Notes under the pieces: generated by a model | Seen by the model: only the letters and a program-made list of their open reading frames with translations | Database searches by the model: none | Told to the model about the DNA's origin: nothing | Origin: Mesonia ostreae | GTDB taxonomy: Bacteria > Bacteroidota > Bacteroidia > Flavobacteriales > Flavobacteriaceae | DNA length: 64,000 nucleotides | Assembly: GCF_031845265.1 (NCBI RefSeq) | Contig: NZ_JAVRBG010000002.1 | Span: 1 to 64,000 of the forward strand | Direction: 5' to 3' | Program-made: the position numbers and the translations under genes | Shown here: positions 42,675-51,353 of the stretch, in pieces | Numbering within the stretch: the first letter of the stretch is position 1 | How the letters are laid out: every line of letters begins with the position of its first letter

Positions 42675-44510
42675 ATGTCAGTAACTGCAAACGCAACTTT
42701 AGCTCAAGATCATCACGATAATGGTGATCATGGACATCATCATAAAGAACCCTTTATTACTAAATATATATTTAGTCAGGATCATAAAATGATTGCCAAG
42801 CAATACCTCATTACGGGTCTGTTAATGGGTAGTTTGGGAATTTTAATGTCGGTCTTATTTAGAATGCAGATTGCATGGCCGGAAGAATCCTTTATGATAT
42901 TCGAATGGTTTTTAGGAGAGAAATATGCTCCAGGTGGAGTAATGACTGCCGAAGCATATTTAGCTTTAGTGACTATTCACGGGACAATTATGGTCTTTTT
43001 CGTACTCACAGCTGGTCTAAGTGGTACATTTAGTAACTTTTTAATTCCCTTACAAATTGGAGCAAGAGATATGGCCTCAGGATTCCTTAATATGGTATCT
43101 TATTGGATATTCTTCATCTCTTGTATAATTATGATTTCTTCCTTATTTGTAGAGTCGGGACCGGCTTCTGCAGGATGGACGATCTATCCCCCTTTAAGTG
43201 CCTTACCAGAAGCTATTCCAGGGTCTGGAATGGGAATGACACTATGGTTAATCTCTATGGCGTTCTTTATTGCACAATCTTTATTAGGTTCATTAAATTA
43301 CATTGTAACGGTAATTAACTTAAGAACAAAAGGAATGTCTATGACTAGACTTCCATTAACTATTTGGGCTTTATTTGTAACTGCTATTATTGGGGTGGTA
43401 TCTTTCCCAGTACTATTATCGGCAGCTTTGATGTTGATAATGGATAGAAGTTTTGGAACTTCATTCTTCCTTAGTGACATTTATATTAAAGGAGAAGTAT
43501 TGGCGCACCAAGGAGGTTCTCCCGTATTATTTGAGCATTTATTCTGGTTCTTAGGACATCCAGAAGTATATATTGTAATTCTTCCAGCGATGGGATTAGT
43601 ATCCGAAGTGATGGCCAGTAACGCTAGAAAACCAATTTTTGGTTATAGAGCGATGGTAGCTTCCATTTTAGGGATTGCATTTCTTTCTACGATTGTATGG
43701 GGACACCATATGTTTGTATCAGGGATGAATCCATTCTTAGGATCTGTATTTACATTTACAACCTTATTAATTGCAATTCCTTCCGCAGTAAAAGCTTTTA
43801 ACTGGATTACTACTTTATGGAAAGGTAACCTGCAGATGAATACAGGAATGCTGTGGTCTATAGGATTTGTTTCTACTTTTATTACAGGAGGATTAACAGG
43901 AATTATTTTAGGAGATAGTACCTTAGATATAAACGTACACGATACGTATTTCGTAATTGCTCACTTCCACTTAGTAATGGGAATATCTGCACTTTACGGG
44001 TTCTTTGCTGGTGTTTATCACTGGTTCCCTAAAATGTATGGTAGAATGATGAATAAGAATTTAGGCTATATTCACTTTTGGGTTACCGTCGTAGGAGCTT
44101 ATGGGGTTTTCTTCCCAATGCACTTTATTGGATTGGCAGGACTTCCTAGACGTTATTATACCAACACGGCGTTTCCTTACTTTGATGATTTAGCAGATAC
44201 GAATGTGTTAATCACTGTGTTTGCAATTATGACCGCATTGGTTCAATTAGTATTTATGTATAACTTCTTTCATTCTATGTTCTATGGGAAAAAATCAACA
44301 CGAAATCCTTGGAGATCGAACACCTTGGAATGGACTACACCAGTTCATCCAGTTCACGGAAACTGGCCTGGAGAAATCCCAGCTGTGTACCGTTGGTCTT
44401 ATGATTATAGTAAAATGAATGAGGACGGAACAGATTACGTGATACCGGGACAAGATTTTATCCCACAAAACGTACCTCTGCAAAAGAACGAAGAAGAGTT
44501 AAATCACTAA
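42675..44510 (+). CDS. coxA: Cytochrome c oxidase subunit I
   Basis: The 611-residue haem-copper oxidase core has about 12 helices. Binuclear-centre motifs are WFLGHPEVYIVILP (CuB His and the Tyr cross-link) and HDTYFVIAHFHLVMG (haem and CuB His). The GHPEVY and YFVIAHFH forms show an A-type oxidase. The N terminus is odd: HHDNGDHGHHHK at about residues 13-24 is a His-rich, possibly metal-binding stretch. No subunit III or assembly genes follow in this window; a terminator ends the operon 22 bases later. It pumps protons while reducing oxygen to water. Confidence 0.96.
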   Translation: MSVTANATLAQDHHDNGDHGHHHKEPFITKYIFSQDHKMIAKQYLITGLLMGSLGILMSVLFRMQIAWPEESFMIFEWFLGEKYAPGGVMTAEAYLALVTIHGTIMVFFVLTAGLSGTFSNFLIPLQIGARDMASGFLNMVSYWIFFISCIIMISSLFVESGPASAGWTIYPPLSALPEAIPGSGMGMTLWLISMAFFIAQSLLGSLNYIVTVINLRTKGMSMTRLPLTIWALFVTAIIGVVSFPVLLSAALMLIMDRSFGTSFFLSDIYIKGEVLAHQGGSPVLFEHLFWFLGHPEVYIVILPAMGLVSEVMASNARKPIFGYRAMVASILGIAFLSTIVWGHHMFVSGMNPFLGSVFTFTTLLIAIPSAVKAFNWITTLWKGNLQMNTGMLWSIGFVSTFITGGLTGIILGDSTLDINVHDTYFVIAHFHLVMGISALYGFFAGVYHWFPKMYGRMMNKNLGYIHFWVTVVGAYGVFFPMHFIGLAGLPRRYYTNTAFPYFDDLADTNVLITVFAIMTALVQLVFMYNFFHSMFYGKKSTRNPWRSNTLEWTTPVHPVHGNWPGEIPAVYRWSYDYSKMNEDGTDYVIPGQDFIPQNVPLQKNEEELNH

Positions 44511-44532
44511 TTGATTGCTTACTTTACGATAC

Positions 44533-44566
44533 AAAGCCTTTTCTAGTTATAGAGAAGGCTTTTTCT
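44533..44566 (+). terminator. Terminator of the act-cox operon
   Basis: A 12-pair stem AAAGCCTTTTCT (44533-44544) / AGAGAAGGCTTT (44551-44562) with a 6-base loop is followed by a T-tract. Confidence 0.9.
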
Positions 44567-44567
44567 T

Positions 44568-44575
44568 TATATTTG
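44568..44575 (+). promoter_or_regulatory. -7 promoter box directly before ruvB
   Basis: TATATTTG matches TAnnTTTG and lies only 4 bases before the ruvB ATG. Transcription would then begin at or near the start codon, giving a leaderless message. No TTG sits at the expected -33 place; the position overlaps the preceding terminator's T-tract. Confidence 0.4.
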
Positions 44576-44579
44576 TTTT

Positions 44580-45602
44580 ATGAATGAAAATCTAGATGCT
44601 ACAGGAGAAAACTTCACGCCAGAGGAGTTGGATATAGAAAGAGCTTTGCGCCCGCTTTCTTTTGATGATTTTGCAGGACAACAAAAAGTTTTGGAAAATC
44701 TTCAAATTTTTGTGCAAGCGGCAAATTTAAGAGAAGAAGCATTAGATCATACGCTCTTTCACGGTCCTCCGGGGCTTGGGAAAACTACTTTGGCACACAT
44801 TCTAGCCAATGAGTTGGAAGTTGGTCTTAAGATGACCTCTGGTCCGGTCTTGGATAAGCCTGGGGATTTAGCGGGATTACTTACCAATCTAGAAGAGCGA
44901 GACGTATTATTTATTGATGAAATTCATAGGTTAAGTCCCATTGTAGAAGAATACTTGTATTCTGCGATGGAAGACTTTAGAATTGATATTATGATTGAGT
45001 CTGGTCCCAATGCTAGATCGGTTCAAATTAATCTCAATCCCTTTACTTTGGTCGGTGCCACGACTCGTTCTGGATTGTTAACTGCGCCTATGCGCGCCCG
45101 TTTTGGGATTTCCAGCAGATTGGAATATTATTCTACGGAATTGTTATCAGGTATCGTTCAACGAAGTGCCGAAATTTTGAGAGTTCCAATTAGCGAAGAT
45201 GCTTCCATAGAAATAGCAGGTAGGAGTAGAGGAACTCCCAGAATTGCTAATGCCCTTTTAAGAAGAATAAGAGATTTTGCGCAGATTAAAGGAAACGGTA
45301 AAATAGATATGGAAATCTCTAAATACGGACTTCATGCTTTAAATGTAGATGCGCACGGTTTGGATGATATGGACAATAGAATCTTAACCACGATTATCGA
45401 TAAATTTAAAGGAGGTCCCGTAGGGCTTACCACCCTTTCTACAGCAGTTAGCGAAAGCTCAGAAACTATTGAAGAAGTATATGAACCCTTCTTAATTCAG
45501 CAAGGTTTTATTATAAGAACACCTAGAGGAAGAGAAGTAACCGATGCCGCTTACAAGCATTTAGGAAGAACCAAAACCGACCTTCAGGGAGGTTTATTTT
45601 AG
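44580..45602 (+). CDS. ruvB: Holliday junction branch-migration ATPase RuvB
   Basis: RuvB is the hexameric motor of RuvABC. The 340-residue protein has Walker A HGPPGLGKTTL, Walker B LFIDEIHRL, the sensor region VGATTRSGLLTAPMRARFG and the arginine-finger region. The C-terminal winged helix (YEPFLIQQGFIIRTPRGREVT) is present. Length is usual. Its TAG stop touches the ATG of the P450 gene with no gap, so the two are translationally coupled although functionally unrelated. ruvA lies separately at 56276. Confidence 0.97.
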   Translation: MNENLDATGENFTPEELDIERALRPLSFDDFAGQQKVLENLQIFVQAANLREEALDHTLFHGPPGLGKTTLAHILANELEVGLKMTSGPVLDKPGDLAGLLTNLEERDVLFIDEIHRLSPIVEEYLYSAMEDFRIDIMIESGPNARSVQINLNPFTLVGATTRSGLLTAPMRARFGISSRLEYYSTELLSGIVQRSAEILRVPISEDASIEIAGRSRGTPRIANALLRRIRDFAQIKGNGKIDMEISKYGLHALNVDAHGLDDMDNRILTTIIDKFKGGPVGLTTLSTAVSESSETIEEVYEPFLIQQGFIIRTPRGREVTDAAYKHLGRTKTDLQGGLF

Positions 45603-46943
45603 ATGAGCGTTTACAAAAATATACCAGAAGTTTCTTTTTTAAAATTCCTAAAGCACGGTAGCAGAATTTTAAAAAACCCTTTGCCGTTCCACGAGCGTAA
45701 CTTTGAGCGCTTAGGGGATACGTTTAAGTTAAAAATTGGTTTAGGTAATTATGTGATTTTTTCTAGAGATCCTAAACTAGCACAGCACATTTTACAAAAA
45801 AATCAGAAGAACTACCATAAGTCACCAATCCAAACAAAAGATTTGGCAAAGTATGTAGGTAATGGACTTTTAACTACCAACGGCGAACAATGGGCAAGGC
45901 AACGTAAAATGATTCAGCCTGCTTTTCATAAAAAGCAATTAGCGCTGCTCTTAGATACTATGCAAACGGCTATTTCTACTGAAGTTGATAACATTACTAC
46001 TGAAAAACCCATAGACGTTTTTCCTATTTTTAATGATTTGGCGTTTCAGACGGTGGTGAAGTCGCTTTTTAGTAGTGAAGTTGGACAACAAGAAATAAAT
46101 AGGCTCCAGTATATTACAGAAGCTGCACAAAAAATGTTGGTAAGAGAATTACGACAACCGTTTAAAGTATGGTGGTTTAGGTGGAGCGGACAAATACAAG
46201 CGCATTTAAAATTAACTGAAGAGGCACGAGAGATTTTAAATAAAGTAGTAGAGAAAAGAAAAGCTTCTGGCAAGCGGGAAGATGATTTATTAGACATGCT
46301 TTTAGACACTCGCTATGATGATTATAGCGAGATGGATACACGACAACTTCTTGATGAGATTCTTATTCTATTCACCGCAGGGCACGAAACTACATCAAAT
46401 GCCCTAACTTTTACGTGTGAGTTATTAGCGAGACATCCTAAAGAGCAAGAAAAGATTTATGAAGAAGTTAAGACTAACGCGCATCTAAAAAATGATTTAA
46501 TGGCTTTTTTGCAAGCCAGTCCCTATACAGCACAAGTTATTGAAGAGGCCATGCGATTATATCCGCCTGCATATTTTATAGATAGAATTAGTTTGGAAGA
46601 AGACAAATGCAATGGGATGATTATTCCAAAAAATGCCAGTATTTTACTGTCTGTTTATGAAATACAGAGACATGAAAATTATTGGAAAAATCCATTGCAA
46701 TTTGATCCAAATCGATTTTCGACCTTAGAAACCAAAAAATCTATCGCTTACTATCCGTTTGGAGCGGGACCTAGAAAATGTATAGGCAATAATTTTGCGA
46801 TGTATGAAATGGTTTTAGCTATTGCGGAAGTGGTTTCTCGTTTTAAAATTAAACCTACCAATAACTCAATAGAGATCTTACCACTTATAACCTTAAAACC
46901 TAAGAACGCGGTGTTAAAGTTTGAACAGAGATCTACCGCATAA
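45603..46943 (+). CDS. Cytochrome P450
   Basis: The 446-residue protein has the P450 fold markers: the I-helix oxygen-binding AGHETTSN, K-helix ExxR (EEAMRLYPP), the PERF-like FDPNRFS, and the haem loop FGAGPRKCIGNNFAMYE with the Cys thiolate. There is no membrane anchor and no reductase domain, so it is a soluble class I type that would need a separate ferredoxin and reductase; none are nearby. It looks like the long-chain or carotenoid/fatty-acid oxidising type found in flavobacteria, but the substrate cannot be read. It follows ruvB directly. Confidence 0.92.
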   Translation: MSVYKNIPEVSFLKFLKHGSRILKNPLPFHERNFERLGDTFKLKIGLGNYVIFSRDPKLAQHILQKNQKNYHKSPIQTKDLAKYVGNGLLTTNGEQWARQRKMIQPAFHKKQLALLLDTMQTAISTEVDNITTEKPIDVFPIFNDLAFQTVVKSLFSSEVGQQEINRLQYITEAAQKMLVRELRQPFKVWWFRWSGQIQAHLKLTEEAREILNKVVEKRKASGKREDDLLDMLLDTRYDDYSEMDTRQLLDEILILFTAGHETTSNALTFTCELLARHPKEQEKIYEEVKTNAHLKNDLMAFLQASPYTAQVIEEAMRLYPPAYFIDRISLEEDKCNGMIIPKNASILLSVYEIQRHENYWKNPLQFDPNRFSTLETKKSIAYYPFGAGPRKCIGNNFAMYEMVLAIAEVVSRFKIKPTNNSIEILPLITLKPKNAVLKFEQRSTA

Positions 46944-47399
46944 AAACTTGTTTCTACCAAATGCTTTACGGCGCTGTACTAGGAGTATAATTTATAGGTT
47001 TTGTTGATGGTTTATTTTTTCAATAGCAAATGTTCATTGTATCCGGTACTTAAGTTTGGCTGGGGTTGAAGTGTTTTTGTTTTATTCTTCTTCTCCTTGC
47101 TAGAATAAATTCAATTAGGATGGCATTTTCTAAACGTCTTATACGGGACAAAATTTCATCGTAGAAATGAAGGCGGATTTGGCAGTGTTTTATCATTCTA
47201 TAAACCTCGCGCTACAAACTATTTTTACTTCCGAAGAAAATATTTTAAAATTAGAAGTCATATTTATAGGGATGTTTTAACCTAAATCGAAATATCAAGT
47301 CTATCTATTGCTAGAGAAAACGCAAAATAAAACCTAAATGCCTTGAGAAACGTTCCAAATCCATTAAAAAAAATATCTTTGTAGCTAAAATACAATTGC
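46944..47399. other. AT-rich spacer without a clear gene
   Basis: The only ATG frame of any length codes for 37 residues (47167-47280, plus strand) and looks like chance. I see no strong palindromes or repeats. The promoter box of the antiporter gene is at its right end. Confidence 0.4.
47374..47381 (+). promoter_or_regulatory. -7 promoter box of the antiporter gene
   Basis: TATCTTTG matches TAnnTTTG and lies 18 bases before the ATG at 47400. The -33 TTG is not at the standard distance. Confidence 0.45.
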
Positions 47400-49379
47400 A
47401 TGGAGTCAACCCTTTTTCAAGACGTTCTTATTCTACTTGGCTTTTCGGTCATGATTGTATTTTTATTGCAAAAACTGAAGTTGCCCTCTATTTTAGGTTT
47501 TTTGATTACTGGTATTATCATTGGTCCGTATGGACTAAGTTTGGTGACAGCAGTTCACCAAGTAGAAATTTTTGCCGAAATTGGAGTAATACTCTTGCTA
47601 TTTGTGATTGGTCTAGAATTGTCTATCAAACAATTAATACTGATTAAAAAAACAGTTTTTATTGGAGGCCTTCTGCAAGTGAGTCTCACAGTTGGTATAG
47701 CAGCCCTTGCGGCTAATGTATTTGGAGCATCTTGGGATAAAGCAGTTTTTATGGGGTTTCTGGTTTCTCTCTCTAGTACCGCTATTGTATTAAAAGTTTT
47801 GCAAGATAAAAATGAAATTTCTGCAGCTCACGGTCGTAATGCGCTGGGTATTCTCATTTTTCAAGATATAATTGTGGTCCCCATGATGTTGGTAACCCCC
47901 ATCATGGCTGGAAATTCTGACGATATTACAGGCAGTATTATAGGTTTGTTAGTAAAGTCACTAATTGTAGTGGCCATAACTTATGTTTTAGCAAGATATG
48001 TAGTTCCAAAATTAATGTATTTGGTCGCCAAAACAAGAAGTAAAGAATTGTTTATACTTACCACAATTACTATTTGTTTTGCCGTTGCTTATTTAACCTC
48101 TATGGCTGGACTTTCTCTAGCATTAGGCGCTTTTTTGGCAGGGCTTATTATTTCAGAATCTGAATATAGTCATCAGGCAACAAGCATCATCTTACCGTTT
48201 AGAGAGCTTTTTACTTCTTTCTTCTTTATCTCTGTAGGAATGCTATTAAATATAGGCTTCTTTGTAGAGAATGTATCAATGGTATTGCTGCTTGTAGTGG
48301 GAGTGATGGTGTTAAAAACTTTGGCGACTGCCATTGCCGTGGTAGTTTTAAAGTATCCCATAAAAACCGTTTTGCTTACCGCATTAGCCTTATCTCAAGT
48401 TGGGGAATTTGCCTTTATCTTGGCTACGATTGGTATGGATAATAACTTATTAAACGATAATGTTTACCAATACTTTTTGGCAATCTCTATCTGTTCTATG
48501 CTGCTTACTCCTTTTGTCATCATTTATTCAGAGCAAATGAGTAATTTCCTGATTAGAATATTTTTATCTGGTAAGTCTAAGACAAAAAATACTGTGCAAC
48601 CAGAACCAGTAGACGACTCCTTGGTTCTTAAAAATCACTTAATTATTGTTGGCTTCGGTATTAATGGAAGAAGTTTGGCCAAAGCTGCAGAATTTAGCAA
48701 TATTCCTTATGTGGTGTTAGAGCTCAATGCCGAAACCGTGCGAGAAGAAGCAGAGAAAGGAGTTCCTATTATTTTTGGGGATGCCGCAGACGATCACATT
48801 TTAAATCACGTAGATGTATTTCACGCGCGAGCTATCGTTGTTGCTGTAACCGAATTGAAAACGTCTAAAGATATTGTTAGAGCGGTGCGCAACATCACTC
48901 AGTCTATTTATTTACTGGTAAGAACAAAATACGTTAGAGAAATCAATGATTTAAAAGCAATAGGAGCAGACGAGGTAATCCCTGAAGAACTTGAGGCTGC
49001 GGTTGAGATATTCTCGCGCATTCTTCATAATTTTTTAGTTCCAGAAGATGAAATTACTAATTTCCTAGATTCAATTCGATCAGATAATTATAACCTTTTT
49101 CAAGATAAAGCTAAAGTTCCAAGAACTTTTAAAAGTGACCAAGTTCCAGATTTTAATATCACTTGTTTGCGAGTGTATAAAGACAGCGGTTCCCCAGTTG
49201 GTAGAAGTTTAAAAGATTTGGATTTACGTTCAAAATATAATATAAATGTGATAGCGGTAGCACGAGACGGAGTAATGGTCTCTAATATTGGAGCAGATGA
49301 GAAGATCTTACAAAATGATTTACTCTACGTACAAGGGGGAGTTTCAGAAATAGAAGGTTTTAGAAAAGCGATTGGGTAA
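47400..49379 (+). CDS. CPA2-family cation/proton antiporter (KefB-like) with RCK domains
   Basis: The 659-residue protein has an N-terminal Na+/H+ exchanger domain of about 12 helices (to about 385), with GLELSIKQL and SLSSTAIVLKVLQDKNE as in Kef proteins. A RCK_N/TrkA-N domain follows with the Rossmann motif IVGFGINGRSLA (about 420-431) and VVLELNAETVREE. An RCK_C/TrkA-C domain (about 575-655) ends it. It is expected to exchange potassium or sodium for protons across the inner membrane and to sense nucleotides or c-di-AMP via RCK. No KefF-like ancillary gene is adjacent. Confidence 0.9.
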   Translation: MESTLFQDVLILLGFSVMIVFLLQKLKLPSILGFLITGIIIGPYGLSLVTAVHQVEIFAEIGVILLLFVIGLELSIKQLILIKKTVFIGGLLQVSLTVGIAALAANVFGASWDKAVFMGFLVSLSSTAIVLKVLQDKNEISAAHGRNALGILIFQDIIVVPMMLVTPIMAGNSDDITGSIIGLLVKSLIVVAITYVLARYVVPKLMYLVAKTRSKELFILTTITICFAVAYLTSMAGLSLALGAFLAGLIISESEYSHQATSIILPFRELFTSFFFISVGMLLNIGFFVENVSMVLLLVVGVMVLKTLATAIAVVVLKYPIKTVLLTALALSQVGEFAFILATIGMDNNLLNDNVYQYFLAISICSMLLTPFVIIYSEQMSNFLIRIFLSGKSKTKNTVQPEPVDDSLVLKNHLIIVGFGINGRSLAKAAEFSNIPYVVLELNAETVREEAEKGVPIIFGDAADDHILNHVDVFHARAIVVAVTELKTSKDIVRAVRNITQSIYLLVRTKYVREINDLKAIGADEVIPEELEAAVEIFSRILHNFLVPEDEITNFLDSIRSDNYNLFQDKAKVPRTFKSDQVPDFNITCLRVYKDSGSPVGRSLKDLDLRSKYNINVIAVARDGVMVSNIGADEKILQNDLLYVQGGVSEIEGFRKAIG

Positions 49380-49380
49380 A

Positions 49381-49618
49381 TTTTCAGTTTTTACTTCATA
49401 AAAATAATGATCATCTAATTCTTCTTTCATTTTTGCTGAAATGTAAATCCTTCCACTTCTTCATCAAGCTCATGCATAGTTTTGACAAGTCTACTAAAAG
49501 CGATAGATTGGAATCCGTTGATGTTGATAAATTCTATTTCTTTAATTGGATAGTCTCAGCCTCTTGAAATTAGGTAAATCCATTGGTAAGACAAGCATCT
49601 TTAAATGCTAGGAGAATA
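49381..49618 (-). pseudogene. Decayed gene remnant, copy 1
   Basis: On the minus strand a frame from 49549 reads PIKEIEFININGFQSIAFSR followed by LVKTMHELDEEVEG. It is closed upstream by a TGA and downstream by TGA at 49429. A shifted frame then goes on as ISAKMKEELDDHYFYEVKTE. Stops and a frameshift show decay. The core INxNGFQSxAFSRL and TMHxLxEEV is repeated in copy 2 at 51051-51224, on the same strand, on the other side of the lipoprotein gene. The family is unrecognised. Confidence 0.6.
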
Positions 49619-49716
49619 AACCTCATTGTTCAAGTAAAAAACTTATATTTACTAGACACAAACTAGTATTGAACGTTGCGGTTACATGTGTGACTTACAA
49701 TCCAAATTTTATAACT

Positions 49717-50910
49717 ATGAATTTTTTTTCAAAATCAATTATTATTATTGTTTGTTGCTTAGGTATTTATGCGTGTAGTAACGATGATAATGGCTCAGTA
49801 GTAAATGATGACACTACTACAATAGAACCCTCGAAATTAGAAATTTCAGACATCACTTTTACTTCTGCTCAAATTAACTGGACCGTCAATACAATAGAAA
49901 AACTTGAGGGTACTCCCTATTCTCTTTATCTAAATGATTCATTATTATCAAATCAAATTTTTGAAAACTCCTATTTGTTAGAAGATTTGAGTGCGTCTAC
50001 ATCCTATACCGTTGTTTTGGAATATGACAATGTTAACAACCTGACCTCAAGCCTTCAAAAGGAATTTGAAACTTCCTCGAGTGGGAATTTAGTGCTAAGC
50101 AAATATATATTTAATCATAATAACTCTTCTAACGATACTATAGAATTAGAATATAATACAAATGAACAATTGGTAAGACGAGAATTCTTAGCAGTTCCTG
50201 CAATTTTTAGGAAAGGTTATGAGTATTTTTATAATGAACAAAACAATTTGAAAGAAGTACAAGAATTAAATTCATTTACGCGTGCTAATATCTTCTTTGA
50301 TTCTAATGGAGAATTTAATGATATAAAAATAAGGGAAGGGGATTCAGATGTTTTTAATAAATATGAATTTAGTGATTTTACCGATGATTCCTATAATTTG
50401 TCTAAAACTTTGATCAATACATTTGGAGGTGATTACTCAGAAGAATTGATATATGAAAAAGCAATCAATTTTATAATGAATAATAATCGATTAACAAATG
50501 TTATAGAAACCAATTTAGAAACACAAGAAACTATCGTGATGGCATTTACTTATTCAGCAGGAAATCTTGTTGAAATTAAGTTAGACGAAGAAACCTTGGT
50601 AATTTCCTATGATGACAAGAAAAATTTGCATACCTATTCTAGTTTTTTATTGGGAGGTAGTATGTATAGTTTCTTAGATTGCGGGGGATTATTATATTTA
50701 GAGGAACAATTTCAAGATAAAATTAAATACTATCCTCATTTTAATCATCAAAATGAAAACAATCCAATTGAATACAAGCTTAATGGAATAGTGGTAAAAA
50801 CTTTTGCTTACGACTATAATGAGTTCAATTATCCTTCTAAAATCTATGTAAACTCTAATACTTCTGAAGAAATTGATATTAATCTAGAATATAATCCGAG
50901 TCTGTTATAA
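49717..50910 (+). CDS. Lipoprotein with a fibronectin-III-like domain
   Basis: The ATG at 49717 (16 codons past an in-frame TTG) gives the lipoprotein signal MNFFSKSIIIIVCCLGIYAC. The acidic linker SNDDNGSVVNDDTTTIEPSK follows and may aid surface export, as Asp/Asn-rich stretches after the lipobox Cys do in Bacteroidota. Residues about 40-120 resemble a fibronectin type III domain (LEISDITFTSAQINWTV to SASTSYTVVLEYDN). The remainder of the 397 residues contains repeated Tyr-rich beta patterns (EYFYNEQNNLKEVQEL, FTYSAGNLVEIKLDEE) reminiscent of YD/RHS-type units. The function is unknown. It is flanked by two decayed copies of one gene. Confidence 0.65.
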   Translation: MNFFSKSIIIIVCCLGIYACSNDDNGSVVNDDTTTIEPSKLEISDITFTSAQINWTVNTIEKLEGTPYSLYLNDSLLSNQIFENSYLLEDLSASTSYTVVLEYDNVNNLTSSLQKEFETSSSGNLVLSKYIFNHNNSSNDTIELEYNTNEQLVRREFLAVPAIFRKGYEYFYNEQNNLKEVQELNSFTRANIFFDSNGEFNDIKIREGDSDVFNKYEFSDFTDDSYNLSKTLINTFGGDYSEELIYEKAINFIMNNNRLTNVIETNLETQETIVMAFTYSAGNLVEIKLDEETLVISYDDKKNLHTYSSFLLGGSMYSFLDCGGLLYLEEQFQDKIKYYPHFNHQNENNPIEYKLNGIVVKTFAYDYNEFNYPSKIYVNSNTSEEIDINLEYNPSLL

Positions 50911-51050
50911 GTTTTTAAATTTTTTTTCTTTGCAAAAAATATAAATATGGTAAAAGATATGCAAGTTAGTTTTTTGACATCGTAAAATTAATGCGGCACG
51001 ACAAAAGTAAGGATGATGTAGCCTGTTTTTAATTAAGATTTAAAAACCAT

Positions 51051-51224
51051 TCATTTTACCTCTTCCTCAAGTTTATGCATAGTAATTATGAGTCTGCTAA
51101 AAGCTGTGGATTGAAAGCCATTCACGTTGATGCACTAACTTTTTATGCTCCGTATACACATAAAGTCTCGATTTTGATTGTTTACAGTTAATTCAATAAG
51201 GATTATATGATTGGTTAAGGGCAT
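51051..51224 (-). pseudogene. Decayed gene remnant, copy 2
   Basis: The minus-strand ATG at 51224 opens 29 codons (MPLTNHIILIELTVNNQNRD and FMCIRSIKS), then a TAG at 51137-51135. After it the same frame continues CINVNGFQSTAFSRL and IITMHKLEEEVK to a TGA at 51053-51051. The second part matches copy 1 (49381-49618) over about 25 residues. It may be the C-terminal end of a gene duplicated around the lipoprotein gene. The rest of the 50911-51353 spacer holds no other gene. Confidence 0.6.
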
Positions 51225-51317
51225 TTCTAATACATATGCAGTTTTATAGCGTATAGAATTCATCAAAATTTGACTCAGGGAGATGGCTTGTAAATTCAAA
51301 TTCCAAAAATTTGTCCG

Positions 51318-51325
51318 TACTTTTG
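51318..51325 (+). promoter_or_regulatory. -7 promoter box of queG
   Basis: TACTTTTG fits TAnnTTTG, 28 bases before the TTG start of queG. The -33 TTG is not at the standard distance (one occurs 27 bases upstream, at 51288-51290). Confidence 0.45.
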
Positions 51326-51353
51326 TGAACTTAGCACAAAAAATTTCAAACCT

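Noticed and set aside
47167..47280. 37-codon plus-strand frame before the antiporter gene
   Set aside because: Short, no motif or membrane pattern, no ribosome-binding or promoter signal of its own.
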